From Streptomyces sp. NL15-2K (GTDB taxonomy: Bacteria; Actinomycetota; Actinomycetes; Streptomycetales; Streptomycetaceae): 64,000 nucleotides of DNA. Shown one piece after another: positions 45,520 through 53,641 of this stretch; the stretch's first letter is position 1; each line of letters opens with the position of its first letter. The position numbers and the translations under genes are program-made. The notes beneath the pieces are model-generated. The model did not search any database. It was not told the DNA's origin and was given only the letters and a program-made list of their open reading frames with translations. Where the stretch lies: positions 8,475,501 to 8,539,500 of the forward strand of contig NZ_CP130630.1 of assembly GCF_030551255.1 (NCBI RefSeq), given 5' to 3'.

Positions 45520-46811
45520 TGGCCGACAGCTGGGTCGGCGGTGACATCGGCGGGCTGCGCACGATGGCCGAGACGTACAAGAACGCCAAACCGAAGCTCG
45601 ACGACGTCGTCCATCCCCTCAGCCGTGCCGTCGACCGCCTTGTGGACGACGCGAGTTGGAAGGGCGAGGCGGCCGAGACCTTCCGTGCCGCCTGGAGCCA
45701 GGACGCGCTGACGGCGGGGGCCTTCGCGAGTCTCGTGCACGACGCGGGCGACATCCTTTCCGACCTCACCGACGCACTGACCACCTGTGAGACCGCGCTG
45801 CAGAACGCCGAACACGTGGCCACGCGCAAGGGCGTGGCCATGGGAGACCAGGGCGTTCCGCTGCCGATGGTGACGGCGGATCCTCCCGACGCGGCCGGTG
45901 CCCAGAAGACGATCGCCGCGATGGACGAGTACGCCAAGGTGCGCAAGGAGATCCTGCACACCGCCCAGCACGCCCGGCTGGTCGCGGCGAACAAGCTCCG
46001 CGGCCTGTATGCGCAGGTGACGGCCCCGGTTTCGACCGGCGACAAGATCACCATCGCGGACTATCTCCGAGGCCTGTACGCCTACGACGCCGAGGACGCC
46101 CGGGCAGGCGGCCAAGAGGCCCGCACCAAGATCGACAGCGCTGAGGCCGAGGAGCGGGCCGCCAAGAAGGAACTCCGCGCGGAGCGCAGGGCGTTCCAGA
46201 AGGCGGGACGCGCGCTTCCCGCGGATCTCCCTGCCAAAGGTGCCTACAAGGATGCCGTGGCCCAGGTCGAGTCGCTGGAGGAGGACATCGCCCGCGCCGA
46301 CCACGGCAGCACCAAACTGCCGTACGACCGAGCCCTCAACGTCAAGCTGGCCGACGCGGCCGACGCACTGCGCGCGGGCAAGAGCCTGGAGAAAGTCCCG
46401 GACTTCCTCAAGGAGGTCCCGGTCCTGGACGTCGCCGCGGCCGGCGCCTGCGGACTGCTGGAAGCCTCGGACGACCACGCCAAGGGGTGGTCCTGGCAGC
46501 ACTCAGTCACTGTCGACGGCGGCGCCAACCTCGCGGGCCTGGCCGCCGGTACGGCCATCACGGCAGGCCTGGTGGCCCTCGCCCCCTTCGATGTGCCCGT
46601 GGCCGTCGTGGCCGGGGTCGGGGGAGCCGTGGTCGTCGGTGCGACCGGCGTCATCGATCACGCCTTCCACGAGCACTGGAGCGAGGACATCCACGACCAC
46701 GGAGTGGTGGGCGGTGTGCTGCACGGCAGCGGACACGTCCTGTCAGAAACCGGGGACGACTTCATCAGGCTGAAAGACGACGTGTGGCATGGCATCAAGA
46801 GCATCTTCTGA
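45519..46811 (+). CDS. Large WXG-type secreted protein with hydrophobic C-terminal domain
   Basis: A 430-aa protein from ATG 45519. An N-terminal WXG100-like hairpin (~1-105) has VDDASWKGEAAETFRAAW at its turn. A long charged coiled-coil region follows (~120-270, e.g. EAEERAAKKELRAERRAFQK). Near 335-385 a Gly/Ala/Val-rich hydrophobic block (NLAGLAAGTAITAGLVALAP, then VAVVAGVGGAVVVGATGV) is followed by a His/Gly-rich end (DHAFHEHWSEDIHDHGVVGG). A membrane-inserting or pore-type effector is plausible. The next gene, starting inside its last 23 bases, encodes a membrane protein that could be its immunity. These functions are inferred. Confidence 0.68.
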   Translation: MADSWVGGDIGGLRTMAETYKNAKPKLDDVVHPLSRAVDRLVDDASWKGEAAETFRAAWSQDALTAGAFASLVHDAGDILSDLTDALTTCETALQNAEHVATRKGVAMGDQGVPLPMVTADPPDAAGAQKTIAAMDEYAKVRKEILHTAQHARLVAANKLRGLYAQVTAPVSTGDKITIADYLRGLYAYDAEDARAGGQEARTKIDSAEAEERAAKKELRAERRAFQKAGRALPADLPAKGAYKDAVAQVESLEEDIARADHGSTKLPYDRALNVKLADAADALRAGKSLEKVPDFLKEVPVLDVAAAGACGLLEASDDHAKGWSWQHSVTVDGGANLAGLAAGTAITAGLVALAPFDVPVAVVAGVGGAVVVGATGVIDHAFHEHWSEDIHDHGVVGGVLHGSGHVLSETGDDFIRLKDDVWHGIKSIF

Positions 46812-47316
46812 AGTCCCCGTCCCCGTCCCCGGCCGCCGGGGCCCGATCCCGGCCCTGCCGGGCCTCGGCACCACGTGGTACGAGCGCGGCGCCCGCTACT
46901 GGCTGCGCCGCACCGTCGGCGCCGCCCTCTGGTTCGCCGTGCTGGCCTTCTTCTGCTACATCGCGCTGGTCCTCTACGGCAGCTTCCGCGCGGACCTTTC
47001 CCAGACGGTGCGCACCGTCTGGGACTGGACGCAGGCGCTGGCGTCCTGCGCGGCACTGATCTGGGGATGGCAGCTCCAACGCCGCGACCACCACAAGAAA
47101 CTCCTGGACCCGCCCACCCCCGCCCAGGCCCGCCAGGCCAAACGCGCCGAGACCCGCCGCTCCGTGTGGCTGACCCTCGCGGGCCGCGTCCTCTTCCTGA
47201 TAGCGGCGCCGGTCATGCCGGCGTTCGCCGCGTGGTGCGTCGGCTGGGTCGTCGCCGCGTTCACTGTGCGGGAGTATCCCAGCGAGGTGGGGGCTCGGCG
47301 GGCGTTGGAAGGGTGA
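46789..47316 (+). CDS. Small polytopic membrane protein, candidate immunity
   Basis: A 175-aa protein from ATG 46789, overlapping the WXG effector gene by 23 bases. Hydrophobic helices: VGAALWFAVLAFFCYIALVL, a shorter one at ALASCAALIWGW, and VLFLIAAPVMPAFAAWCVGW with VVAAFTV. A cytosolic basic stretch (RRDHHKKLLDPPTPAQARQA) lies between. No family recognised. The deep overlap with a gene whose product has a membrane-seeking end suggests an immunity protein protecting the producer membrane. The 46-base head up to 46834 has three PVPVP-type repeats, so a later start cannot be excluded. Confidence 0.6.
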   Translation: MASRASSEVPVPVPGRRGPIPALPGLGTTWYERGARYWLRRTVGAALWFAVLAFFCYIALVLYGSFRADLSQTVRTVWDWTQALASCAALIWGWQLQRRDHHKKLLDPPTPAQARQAKRAETRRSVWLTLAGRVLFLIAAPVMPAFAAWCVGWVVAAFTVREYPSEVGARRALEG

Positions 47317-47666
47317 GTGACGGCAGGTGCGTATGGGCATCGGCGCCGCAGGTCCGAGGGCCATGCCAAAGACAGGAAGGTTTTGGCATCGCAAAGTTTG
47401 AGCCACGCGGTGCCTGACCGATTGGGACGGTTCTTGACAGGGAGCGGGTGTGACGAAGTGCGAGTGGCTTGCCCAAGTTTCAGAGCCTTCGAGGGGGTTC
47501 GGAGCGGGTCTCCTGATGGTGTCTCGACAACTTCGTAACTCTCCTAACACAAAGTTCAGTTGGCCGTGATTTACACAATGACTACAGTGGTCATCGAGTG
47601 TGTTGATCGGGCCACCGCCTGTGCACCGCGCGATGGCTATACAAACGGGGAACGGGGAGGGTGGGC
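47317..47666. promoter_or_regulatory. AT-richer promoter region before the third effector unit
   Basis: This 350-base gap has no credible gene and is clearly less GC-rich than its surroundings, as expected for a regulatory region. It contains ATGCCAAA/TTTGGCAT (47363-47370 and 47382-47389) as an inverted repeat, and an imperfect 17-bp palindrome ATGACTACAGTGGTCAT (47578-47594) with one mismatched pair. TTGACA at 47434-47439 could be a -35 box but lacks a good -10. Confidence 0.5.
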
Positions 47667-48131
47667 ATGCTGCCTGCGGAGGGCCTCAAGGTCGGCTTGG
47701 AGGCGCTCGGAACCTTCAAGAAGCGTGTGGATGCTGTGCTCGCCACGTTCGAGGGCTCGCCAGGCAGCCCTCAGAAGCTCGCGGCGCACGCCCTCTCCGA
47801 GGCCTCGTTCAGCGGTTCGGGCGGCTTCGCCGAGGCCAAGGGCCTCCACGGCCAGTACGAGCGCGTCCACGAACGCCTCACCGCACTCTCCAAGAACCTG
47901 GGGCTTCAGATAGAGGCGATGCAGATCGCCGTTCTGGGCGCGCAAGGCAACTTCGACAACCTCGACGAGGAGCAGCGGCAGCGGTTCTGGGAGATCCGGA
48001 CCGAGATCGGCCGTCAGCAGGAGGAAGCGCAGCGGGAGAAGGAGGCCGCGGAGGCGGCGGCAGAAGCGGCGAAGCACGGTGAACCCGCGCCGAAGCGCTC
48101 CGGCGACAAGCAGGCAGGGGGCGGCTACTAG
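47667..48131 (+). CDS. Small helical type VII-associated protein
   Basis: A 154-aa protein from ATG 47667, with GGGGAGG six bases upstream; the GTG at 47661 is too close to the site. The N-terminal helix (LKVGLEALGTFKKRVDAVLA), a Gly/Ser-rich turn (GSGGFAEAKGLHGQYERVHE), a second helix and a long Glu/Ala coiled tail (QEEAQREKEAAEAAAEAAKH) give a WXG100-sized core without W-x-G. The TAG stop overlaps the next GTG by one base, so the two proteins are made together, like PE/PPE-type or WXG pairs. Confidence 0.7.
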   Translation: MLPAEGLKVGLEALGTFKKRVDAVLATFEGSPGSPQKLAAHALSEASFSGSGGFAEAKGLHGQYERVHERLTALSKNLGLQIEAMQIAVLGAQGNFDNLDEEQRQRFWEIRTEIGRQQEEAQREKEAAEAAAEAAKHGEPAPKRSGDKQAGGGY

Positions 48132-49822
48132 TGAGCGACGAGCAGAAGCACCAGGACCCGCACGAGTTCGAGCGGCAGTGGGCCGACTCCCAGGTCAGTG
48201 CCATCAACATGGCCAATCATGCGGCGAACGCGTTCGAAGGCTTCTTCGGGGGCGGAAACCTCCGGGTCTTCGGCAAGACGGACTTCGAGCGCCACGCCCT
48301 GAACCACATGATCGACATGGTCGAGTCAGCGAACCCGGAGGACCTGGAGACCGCGAGCACCGCTCTGTGGAACGCCCAGACAGCCATCGAGGAAGCCGCC
48401 GACGAGCTTGAGGGTCACATCACCCGGGTCGACTGGGAGGGCGAGTCCGGAGAGGCCTTCCGTAAGTGGGGCGCCAAACTCGTGACCCACGCCCGCCACC
48501 TGGCCGCCTTCGCCGAGATCTCCGGCACCCAGATCAACGCAGCGGCCACGGGCCTCGCGTCCGTCCGAAGCTCCATGCCGCCCCGGGACACCCGCTTCTT
48601 TCCCAAGGAAGTCGAGGAGATTCCCACGCCCCAGCGGGTCGAGGGCAACAAGGAGTACGCGGAGGCGGTCAAGGCCGAGCAGGACCGCCAAGAGGCGATC
48701 AACCAGATGAACCGCCTGGCGTCCTTCTATGCGGTGTCGGAGGAGACGCTGGCGGGTTTGGAGCCGCCTACGTTTGAGGCTATGCCGGATGTGGGGGTGC
48801 CTAAGCCGGATCCGTCCTACGGGCAAGAGTTCCCGGTCGGTGAAGAGCAAGGTACGGGTGGGCTCGCGGCCGCTCGTGAGTCCGTGTCAGCCAGGCATGA
48901 CTCTTCGAGCACAGCAACGGGTGAGCGGCGTACGGGAGACGTCACGCCTCCGCTCAGGCACGTGGACGGCCCAACCGTCCACCCCGATGTGAACGTCGGC
49001 ACGAAGATCGACAGCGTAGGCACCCTGCCACCTCAGGAGACCACGAGGCCGACGACGAGTGTGTCGCCGGTGACCGCTCAAAGCGGACCCAACGGAGGGC
49101 CGGTTCCTCCCGTCAACTCGGGGCCGGTTCCTCCTGTCTTCCGCGGACCGACCAGCCGCGCCCCGGGACTTGGCGGCGCGACCGGTAGCAAGTCTCCTAT
49201 CCAGGCACAGGGCCGCACGGCCACTCCGAGTGGCCCCGCCAGCGGGCGTAGCACCACAGGTCCGATGGGGCGTGCCACCAGTACGGGGCCGTCGGGAATC
49301 CGAGGCGGCCCCACGGTGGCAGACAGGTCTCCCACGGGGCGAGGCGTCTCCGGTGGAACAGCTCGTCCCATCGGCGGGGGGCAGGCGAGCGACCGCGCGG
49401 GTGGTGCGAGTTCCACAGGTGCGGCGCGCGGCAATGGTGTCGTCGGAGGAAGGCCCGCCGCAGGTTCTCAAGGGGCGACCGGTTCCAGGGTCCCCCGCGG
49501 TACGGTCGTCGGCGCCGAGGGCAACACAGGTTCCCGTACGCCCGCCGGCCAGATCGGGCAGCGCGGAGTTATCGGGGCGCCGAACTCCACTCCCGGCACT
49601 CGTCCGGGCCAGACTGCCCGACCCCCTGCGGGCAATCCTGACGGCGTCGTCGGAACGCCCAAGGGGCGAACCCCACCAGCGAGAAGCGGTGGACCGGCCG
49701 GAGGCGGTGGGGACGCCCCGCACGGCCGGACGGCGAATCGACGGAACACTAACCGCGAAGCTCGTGAGGGTGAGTCTCAGCCGGAGACCCCGCAGCGCAA
49801 CGCGCCACCAGTGACTGACTGA
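48131..49822 (+). CDS. WXG protein with long Gly/Pro/Ser-rich C-terminal region
   Basis: A 563-aa protein from GTG 48131. Residues ~1-155 are helical with the WXG turn HITRVDWEGESGEAFRKWGA; ~155-215 are charged helices (KEYAEAVKAEQDRQEAINQM). From ~215 to the end it is a low-complexity Gly/Pro/Thr/Arg region (GPVPPVNSGPVPPVFRGPTS-type repeats), resembling PPE or EspB-like secreted proteins with disordered tails. A subtilase gene follows 24 bases later, which could cleave the tail, as MycP1 cleaves EspB in mycobacteria. That link is by analogy. Confidence 0.72.
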   Translation: MSDEQKHQDPHEFERQWADSQVSAINMANHAANAFEGFFGGGNLRVFGKTDFERHALNHMIDMVESANPEDLETASTALWNAQTAIEEAADELEGHITRVDWEGESGEAFRKWGAKLVTHARHLAAFAEISGTQINAAATGLASVRSSMPPRDTRFFPKEVEEIPTPQRVEGNKEYAEAVKAEQDRQEAINQMNRLASFYAVSEETLAGLEPPTFEAMPDVGVPKPDPSYGQEFPVGEEQGTGGLAAARESVSARHDSSSTATGERRTGDVTPPLRHVDGPTVHPDVNVGTKIDSVGTLPPQETTRPTTSVSPVTAQSGPNGGPVPPVNSGPVPPVFRGPTSRAPGLGGATGSKSPIQAQGRTATPSGPASGRSTTGPMGRATSTGPSGIRGGPTVADRSPTGRGVSGGTARPIGGGQASDRAGGASSTGAARGNGVVGGRPAAGSQGATGSRVPRGTVVGAEGNTGSRTPAGQIGQRGVIGAPNSTPGTRPGQTARPPAGNPDGVVGTPKGRTPPARSGGPAGGGGDAPHGRTANRRNTNREAREGESQPETPQRNAPPVTD

Positions 49823-49846
49823 ATAAGAGCGAGGATTTACAGAGGC

Positions 49847-51118
49847 ATGACAGGGACCAGCCCACGTGGCGGATTGACTGCGTTCTTCGCAGGACGTGCC
49901 GGAAGACGGATGTCCACCGCGTGCGCGGTTCTCGGTGCTTTCGTAATCGTGTCTTCGGGGCTGGCTCCGAGTGCGGTCGCCGCAGACGTTCAGTCTAAGC
50001 AGTGGTACTTGAACGCGATGGACGCCCAAGGCATGTGGAAGATCAGCACAGGCAAAGGCATCAAAGTTGCCGTGCTGGACACCGGAGTGAATCCCGACAC
50101 CTCATCGCTGAAGGGCCAAGTGCTCGGAGATGAGGTGCCGCAGGCGGTTTCGTATAACGCGACCGAGGACTACACCGGCCACGGCACGACCATGGCGGAG
50201 TTGATTGCCGGTACGGGCGCCGGAGGCAGCCTGCAGGGCCTGGCTCCCGACGCGAAGATCGTCCCCTATCGAGTGGTCACCGAGGGTGTGAAGAACAGCA
50301 CCGACAAGAAGAAGACCCCTTCAGTGGCGGATGCGATCAAGGCTGCCGCTGACAGTGATGCTCAGATCATGAGCATGTCCTTCGGTGGTGACATCCTGGA
50401 CCCGGACGAGGAGAAGGCCGTCAAGTACGCCCACTCCAAAGGGAAGTTGTTGTTCGCCAGCACCGGCAACGAGGCTGAAACCAAAAACTTCATCGGCTAT
50501 CCGGCTGCCTACCCTTATGTTGTCGGTGTGGCTGCTGCCGATGAGGAAGGCAAAGTCGGAGACTTCTCAGAGCACGGCAACTATGTCGATCTGGCAGCCC
50601 CTGGCCTCAACGCCCCGGTGTGGTGTGACGCGACATTTGGCTCGTACTGTGAGAAAGAGGGGACAAGTATTGCCGCCGCCATCGCCTCCGCCTCCGCCGC
50701 CCTCATCTGGTCCGCCCACCCCAACTGGACGGCCAACCAGGTTCTCCGTAGTTTGATCGACACAGCCGGCCGCGACTGGCCGAAGGACCAGCCGAGCAAT
50801 TACCTGGGCTACGGCTTGGTCCGCCCTCGCAAGGTGCTGGAAAACAACAGCGTCAATCCGGGTCCTGCCAACACGGACCCCCTTAGCTACGAGAACGGAA
50901 CCGGCGTCACGGAAGCCTCCTCCTCGACCTCTCCGTCCCCTTCCGTCTCAGCCTCGTCACAAGCACAGAAGAAGACTTCAGGCGGCCAGACTTCAGTTGC
51001 AAAATCAAGCTCAGAGGGTTCCGACAACACCATGTGGATAACCCTTGGAGCCGCGGGCGCTGTGGTCGTGATCGGAGGCGGTGCCTTCGCCGTGGTTCGT
51101 TCGCGGCGTGGCGCATGA
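49847..51118 (+). CDS. Second mycosin-type S8 serine protease
   Basis: A 423-aa protein from ATG 49847. Signal peptide to ~SAVAADVQS; subtilase domain with Asp78 (VAVLDTGVNP), His112 (TGHGTTMAEL), oxyanion Asn208 (ASTGNEAE) and Ser274 (EGTSIAAAIASASAAL). The usual Pro after the catalytic Ser (GTSxxxP) is Ala here. An insertion with a Cys pair (VWCDATFGSYC) precedes the Ser. A Ser/Thr linker leads to a membrane anchor (ITLGAAGAVVVIGGGAFAVV) and an RSRRGA tail. It lacks the mycosin N-terminal extension with paired Cys seen in the first protease. Its position behind the disordered WXG protein and before the small Esx pair suggests substrate processing. Confidence 0.85.
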   Translation: MTGTSPRGGLTAFFAGRAGRRMSTACAVLGAFVIVSSGLAPSAVAADVQSKQWYLNAMDAQGMWKISTGKGIKVAVLDTGVNPDTSSLKGQVLGDEVPQAVSYNATEDYTGHGTTMAELIAGTGAGGSLQGLAPDAKIVPYRVVTEGVKNSTDKKKTPSVADAIKAAADSDAQIMSMSFGGDILDPDEEKAVKYAHSKGKLLFASTGNEAETKNFIGYPAAYPYVVGVAAADEEGKVGDFSEHGNYVDLAAPGLNAPVWCDATFGSYCEKEGTSIAAAIASASAALIWSAHPNWTANQVLRSLIDTAGRDWPKDQPSNYLGYGLVRPRKVLENNSVNPGPANTDPLSYENGTGVTEASSSTSPSPSVSASSQAQKKTSGGQTSVAKSSSEGSDNTMWITLGAAGAVVVIGGGAFAVVRSRRGA

Positions 51119-51262
51119 CGAATCACGCGCGATTGATCCCGTCGCACACAACAGTTCCGACGCAGGCCGGCCACACCGGTACGGAAGTGCGACGACCAGT
51201 GCATCACCATTCGGTGACGCACGCAGAAATGAACCACAGCTCTCACGAAAGGGAGTCCCGAA

Positions 51263-51604
51263 ATGGCTGACGGCCGCAAGCTTGACGACGGTCAGGTACA
51301 GAAGCTCCAGACGAATGTCATCGATCGATACGACTCGATCAGGCAGACGCTCGCCCAGCTGCAGGGAACGATCGACATGATCGAGAAGGCGTGGACGGGC
51401 CAGGGCGCCAACGCCTTCAACACGAAGCAGACGGAAATCAACTCCCACATGGCCGCGATCGGCCGGATGCTCGACGACTTTCTCGAGGGCATCCAGATGA
51501 CCAAGACCGACAAGCGCAACCTCGAGGACCAGATCGAATCCGACATCGCCAAGATCTCGGTGGACGACCTCGGTGGAAAGACTTCGGCGCTCAACAGCTA
51601 CTGA
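51263..51604 (+). CDS. WXG100 family protein, first of the small Esx pair
   Basis: A 113-aa protein from ATG 51263, preceded by AAAGGGAG. Two amphipathic helices flank MIEKAWTGQGANAFNTKQTE (W-T-G turn); the C-terminal tail KISVDDLGGKTSALNSY is extended as in secreted Esx proteins. It pairs with the next gene, 80 bases downstream. In S. coelicolor an EsxA/EsxB heterodimer from this locus is exported by the ESX system and needed for normal sporulation; which of the two names applies here is not decided. A terminator follows the pair. Confidence 0.88.
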   Translation: MADGRKLDDGQVQKLQTNVIDRYDSIRQTLAQLQGTIDMIEKAWTGQGANAFNTKQTEINSHMAAIGRMLDDFLEGIQMTKTDKRNLEDQIESDIAKISVDDLGGKTSALNSY

Positions 51605-51684
51605 GGAACCATTCGCGGCCCTGAGCCGCATCCGCTGTTCGGGCTGTCAAGTCCGGCTGAAATCGTCACAGAAACGAGGGAATC

Positions 51685-51987
51685 ATGTCCGGAGTCCACT
51701 ACGACGACCTTGCCGTCACGTACGGCGTCATGGACGCGCTCGCCACCGAGCTCGGTGACAAGGCCAAGAAGCTCGAGGAAGACCTCGAGGCCCTGAAGAA
51801 GGCCGTGCTCGATGTGTCCGCGGGCTGGGGCGGCGAGGCACACGACGAGTTCGCCAAGAAGACTAAGGTGTGGGACAGCCACGCCCGAGGCATCCACCAG
51901 GCGCTGGTCACCATCTCGCAGCGGGTCCACACCGCCGGCGGTGACTACCGCGGCGGCGACCTGAAGGGCGCCAGCTACTTCCAGTAG
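51685..51987 (+). CDS. WXG100 family protein, second of the small Esx pair
   Basis: A 100-aa protein from ATG 51685 with GAGGGAAT upstream. Helices LATELGDKAKKLEEDLEALK and DEFAKKTKVWDSHARGIHQA flank VLDVSAGWGGEAHDEF (W-G-G turn). Length and layout are exactly WXG100. It probably forms the heterodimeric substrate with the preceding protein. Separate ribosome sites and an 80-base spacer allow unequal expression. Confidence 0.9.
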   Translation: MSGVHYDDLAVTYGVMDALATELGDKAKKLEEDLEALKKAVLDVSAGWGGEAHDEFAKKTKVWDSHARGIHQALVTISQRVHTAGGDYRGGDLKGASYFQ

Positions 51988-52007
51988 AAGCGAGCAGTCT
52001 GCAGGAC

Positions 52008-52040
52008 CAGGGTGGGCACACACGGGAGGTGCCCACCCTG
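52008..52040 (+). terminator. Terminator of the Esx pair
   Basis: CAGGGTGGGCAC and GTGCCCACCCTG form a perfect 12-bp stem with a 9-base loop, 21 bases past the stop of the second Esx gene. Confidence 0.8.
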
Positions 52041-52362
52041 TGTCATGCCCGGCAACCGGACTCCCGCAGGGCTGTGCTCGGGCGGGCTCTCCCGGCGTGA
52101 CGGGGGCACCGAACAAGGACTCCGGGACGGCGCTGCGGCGTCCGCCGCATTGGTGTGGGATAACACGGCTACGGTCTGGTCCGCCCCCGGCGATCCGCGT
52201 GAACGGCAGGGCACAACCCGGAACAGGCCCACCAGATCGTCTGCCGTCAGTGGCGCGGTGGCTTTGGACGGACGGCCGCCGGCCTTCAACGCCTCCATCA
52301 CAAGGCTCGCAACGTCATCGCACTGGAGATCTTCAAATGTGCAGGTTACGGGCGGCACAGCG
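52041..52362. other. Gap at the left edge of the accessory insert
   Basis: No confident gene. A minus-strand frame starting at 52358, five bases after the DUF397 stop, gives a protein-like start (DDVASLVMEALKAGGRPSKA) but degenerates into Ser/Pro/Arg and runs through the Esx terminator. It may be the remains of a gene cut when the insert arrived. Confidence 0.4.
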
Positions 52363-52551
52363 TCAATGTGGCTTCTGCGTCGTTTTGAATATGCGTATCA
52401 GTTCATGCAGAGCGGCGGGAGTCGTAGCCAGGATGACCTCCGGCTCGTCGCTTTCGCGGAGGTGAATCGTGCCGGTGGGAGCGGCGGCGACGTAGACGCA
52501 GTTCGAGCCGTCCGGGCTGTAGGTCGACTTCTGCCAGGCAAGTGTGTGCAT
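52363..52551 (-). CDS. DUF397 domain protein
   Basis: A 62-aa protein from ATG 52551 with AAGGGA upstream. It has the DUF397 pattern: WQKSTYSPDGSNCVYVAAAP, IHLRESDEPEVILATTPAAL and HELI near the end. These small proteins are encoded next to Scr1-type XRE regulators in streptomycetes by the hundreds; in the WhiJ/AbaA systems they act with the regulator in developmental control and behave like toxin-antitoxin partners. Ten bases separate it from the regulator stop. Confidence 0.9.
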   Translation of the reverse strand: MHTLAWQKSTYSPDGSNCVYVAAAPTGTIHLRESDEPEVILATTPAALHELIRIFKTTQKPH

Positions 52552-52561
52552 GTCGTCCCTT

Positions 52562-53416
52562 TCAGAGCTTCTGCATCATGTTCTCGATGATCTTGCGTGA
52601 CTCGGAGGTCTCGAGAGCGCAGGATTCCATTCGGTCCAGCACGGTGCGGTACTTCACCAACTGGGCCTCTGCGTCCAGGAATTCGCAGCCGCCGTGATGG
52701 GTGTCCAGCTGGACTGTGTCGAGCTGGGGGACCGGCCCGGCAGCGTAGTCGAAGGATTGCCCGTTCCCAGGGAAATGAGGCGAGGTGAACGGGATCACGC
52801 GGATGGTGATGTTGTCCTGGTCGATCAGGTCAAGAAGGTGAGCGAGCTGTGCGCTGGCGACTTCGGGTCCGCCGTACTGCATGCGCAGAGCCGCCTCATG
52901 CAGTAGCGCCGTATAGGGGAGCGCATTTGAGCGGTGGAGGACCTCCTGCCGCTTGATGCGGTACGAGAGGCGGTGCTCAAGTTCGTACGGACGGAAGGGC
53001 GGAACAGCCTCTCGGAGCATGGCTCGTGCGTGATCCGCGGTTTGCAGCAGAGCGGGGATGTGCAGGGCCAGGGCCACGCGCAGCGCAGTCGCATGGTGTT
53101 CAAGTTCGGCAAGGTCGATCAACCCAACGGGCAAGTATTCCCGGTAGTCGTCCCACCAGCCGCGAGTGCGGCCGCCAGTCATCGCTGCGAGGGCTTCGAC
53201 CAGAGCCGGGTCAGCGCAGCTGTACGTACGGGCTAGCGTGCGAACGCGGTCGGCGCTGACGGCGTAGCGGCCCGCTTCGATGCTGCTGAGCTGCCCCTGC
53301 TTGAGGCCGAGCAGTTGTGCGGCCGCCGTCGAGGTCAGCCCCGAATGCTCCCTGAGCTTGCGCAGTTCGGCACCTAGCCGCTGCTGGCGCAGGGTGGGGG
53401 TAGTGCTGGGTGGCAC
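52562..53416 (-). CDS. Scr1/WhiJ-type XRE-family regulator (HTH + DUF5753)
   Basis: A 284-aa protein from GTG 53416; a GTG at 53455 is in frame but has no usable ribosome site. Residues ~10-70 are a Cro/C1 helix-turn-helix (LGAELRKLREHSGLTSTAAA, LGLKQGQLSSIEAGRYAVSA). About 90-270 is DUF5753: EYLPVGLIDLAELEHHATAL, LHIPALLQTADHARAMLREA, ITIRVIPFTSPHFPG and TVQLDTHHGGCEFLD. Such regulators bind their own promoter and their DUF397 partner. They form a trio with the divergent ATPase gene, as in the whiJ and abaA loci. Confidence 0.9.
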   Translation of the reverse strand: MPPSTTPTLRQQRLGAELRKLREHSGLTSTAAAQLLGLKQGQLSSIEAGRYAVSADRVRTLARTYSCADPALVEALAAMTGGRTRGWWDDYREYLPVGLIDLAELEHHATALRVALALHIPALLQTADHARAMLREAVPPFRPYELEHRLSYRIKRQEVLHRSNALPYTALLHEAALRMQYGGPEVASAQLAHLLDLIDQDNITIRVIPFTSPHFPGNGQSFDYAAGPVPQLDTVQLDTHHGGCEFLDAEAQLVKYRTVLDRMESCALETSESRKIIENMMQKL

Positions 53417-53641
53417 TGGGTTCTCTCTCGTCGTGGCGTTCCCGCGGTCACCCACAGGAGGGAATTGTGAAGTCTAGCGCTCGTTCGATGTTAAGTATCA
53501 CATCGCACGCTCTATGGTGTGTGTCACGCAGCCAACTGCCCGCGCCGATAAGACGGAAGTGCCTCAACCCAGGCAATGCCGCCGCTGGGCGGAGCTGTTG
53601 AGCGAAGCCAAGTCCCTTCCTCTTCCTCCAGGAGCCCCTTC

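Noticed and set aside
51975..52358. 127-codon minus-strand frame after DUF397
   Set aside because: The start looks protein-like but there is no ribosome site, the second half is Ser/Pro/Arg-rich and it runs through the Esx terminator; at best a remnant.
53467..53601. 44-codon plus-strand frame from GTG with GGAGGG upstream, ahead of the HATPase gene
   Set aside because: The ribosome site is good but the peptide has no recognisable character and the frame stops before the HATPase start; not enough support for a gene.
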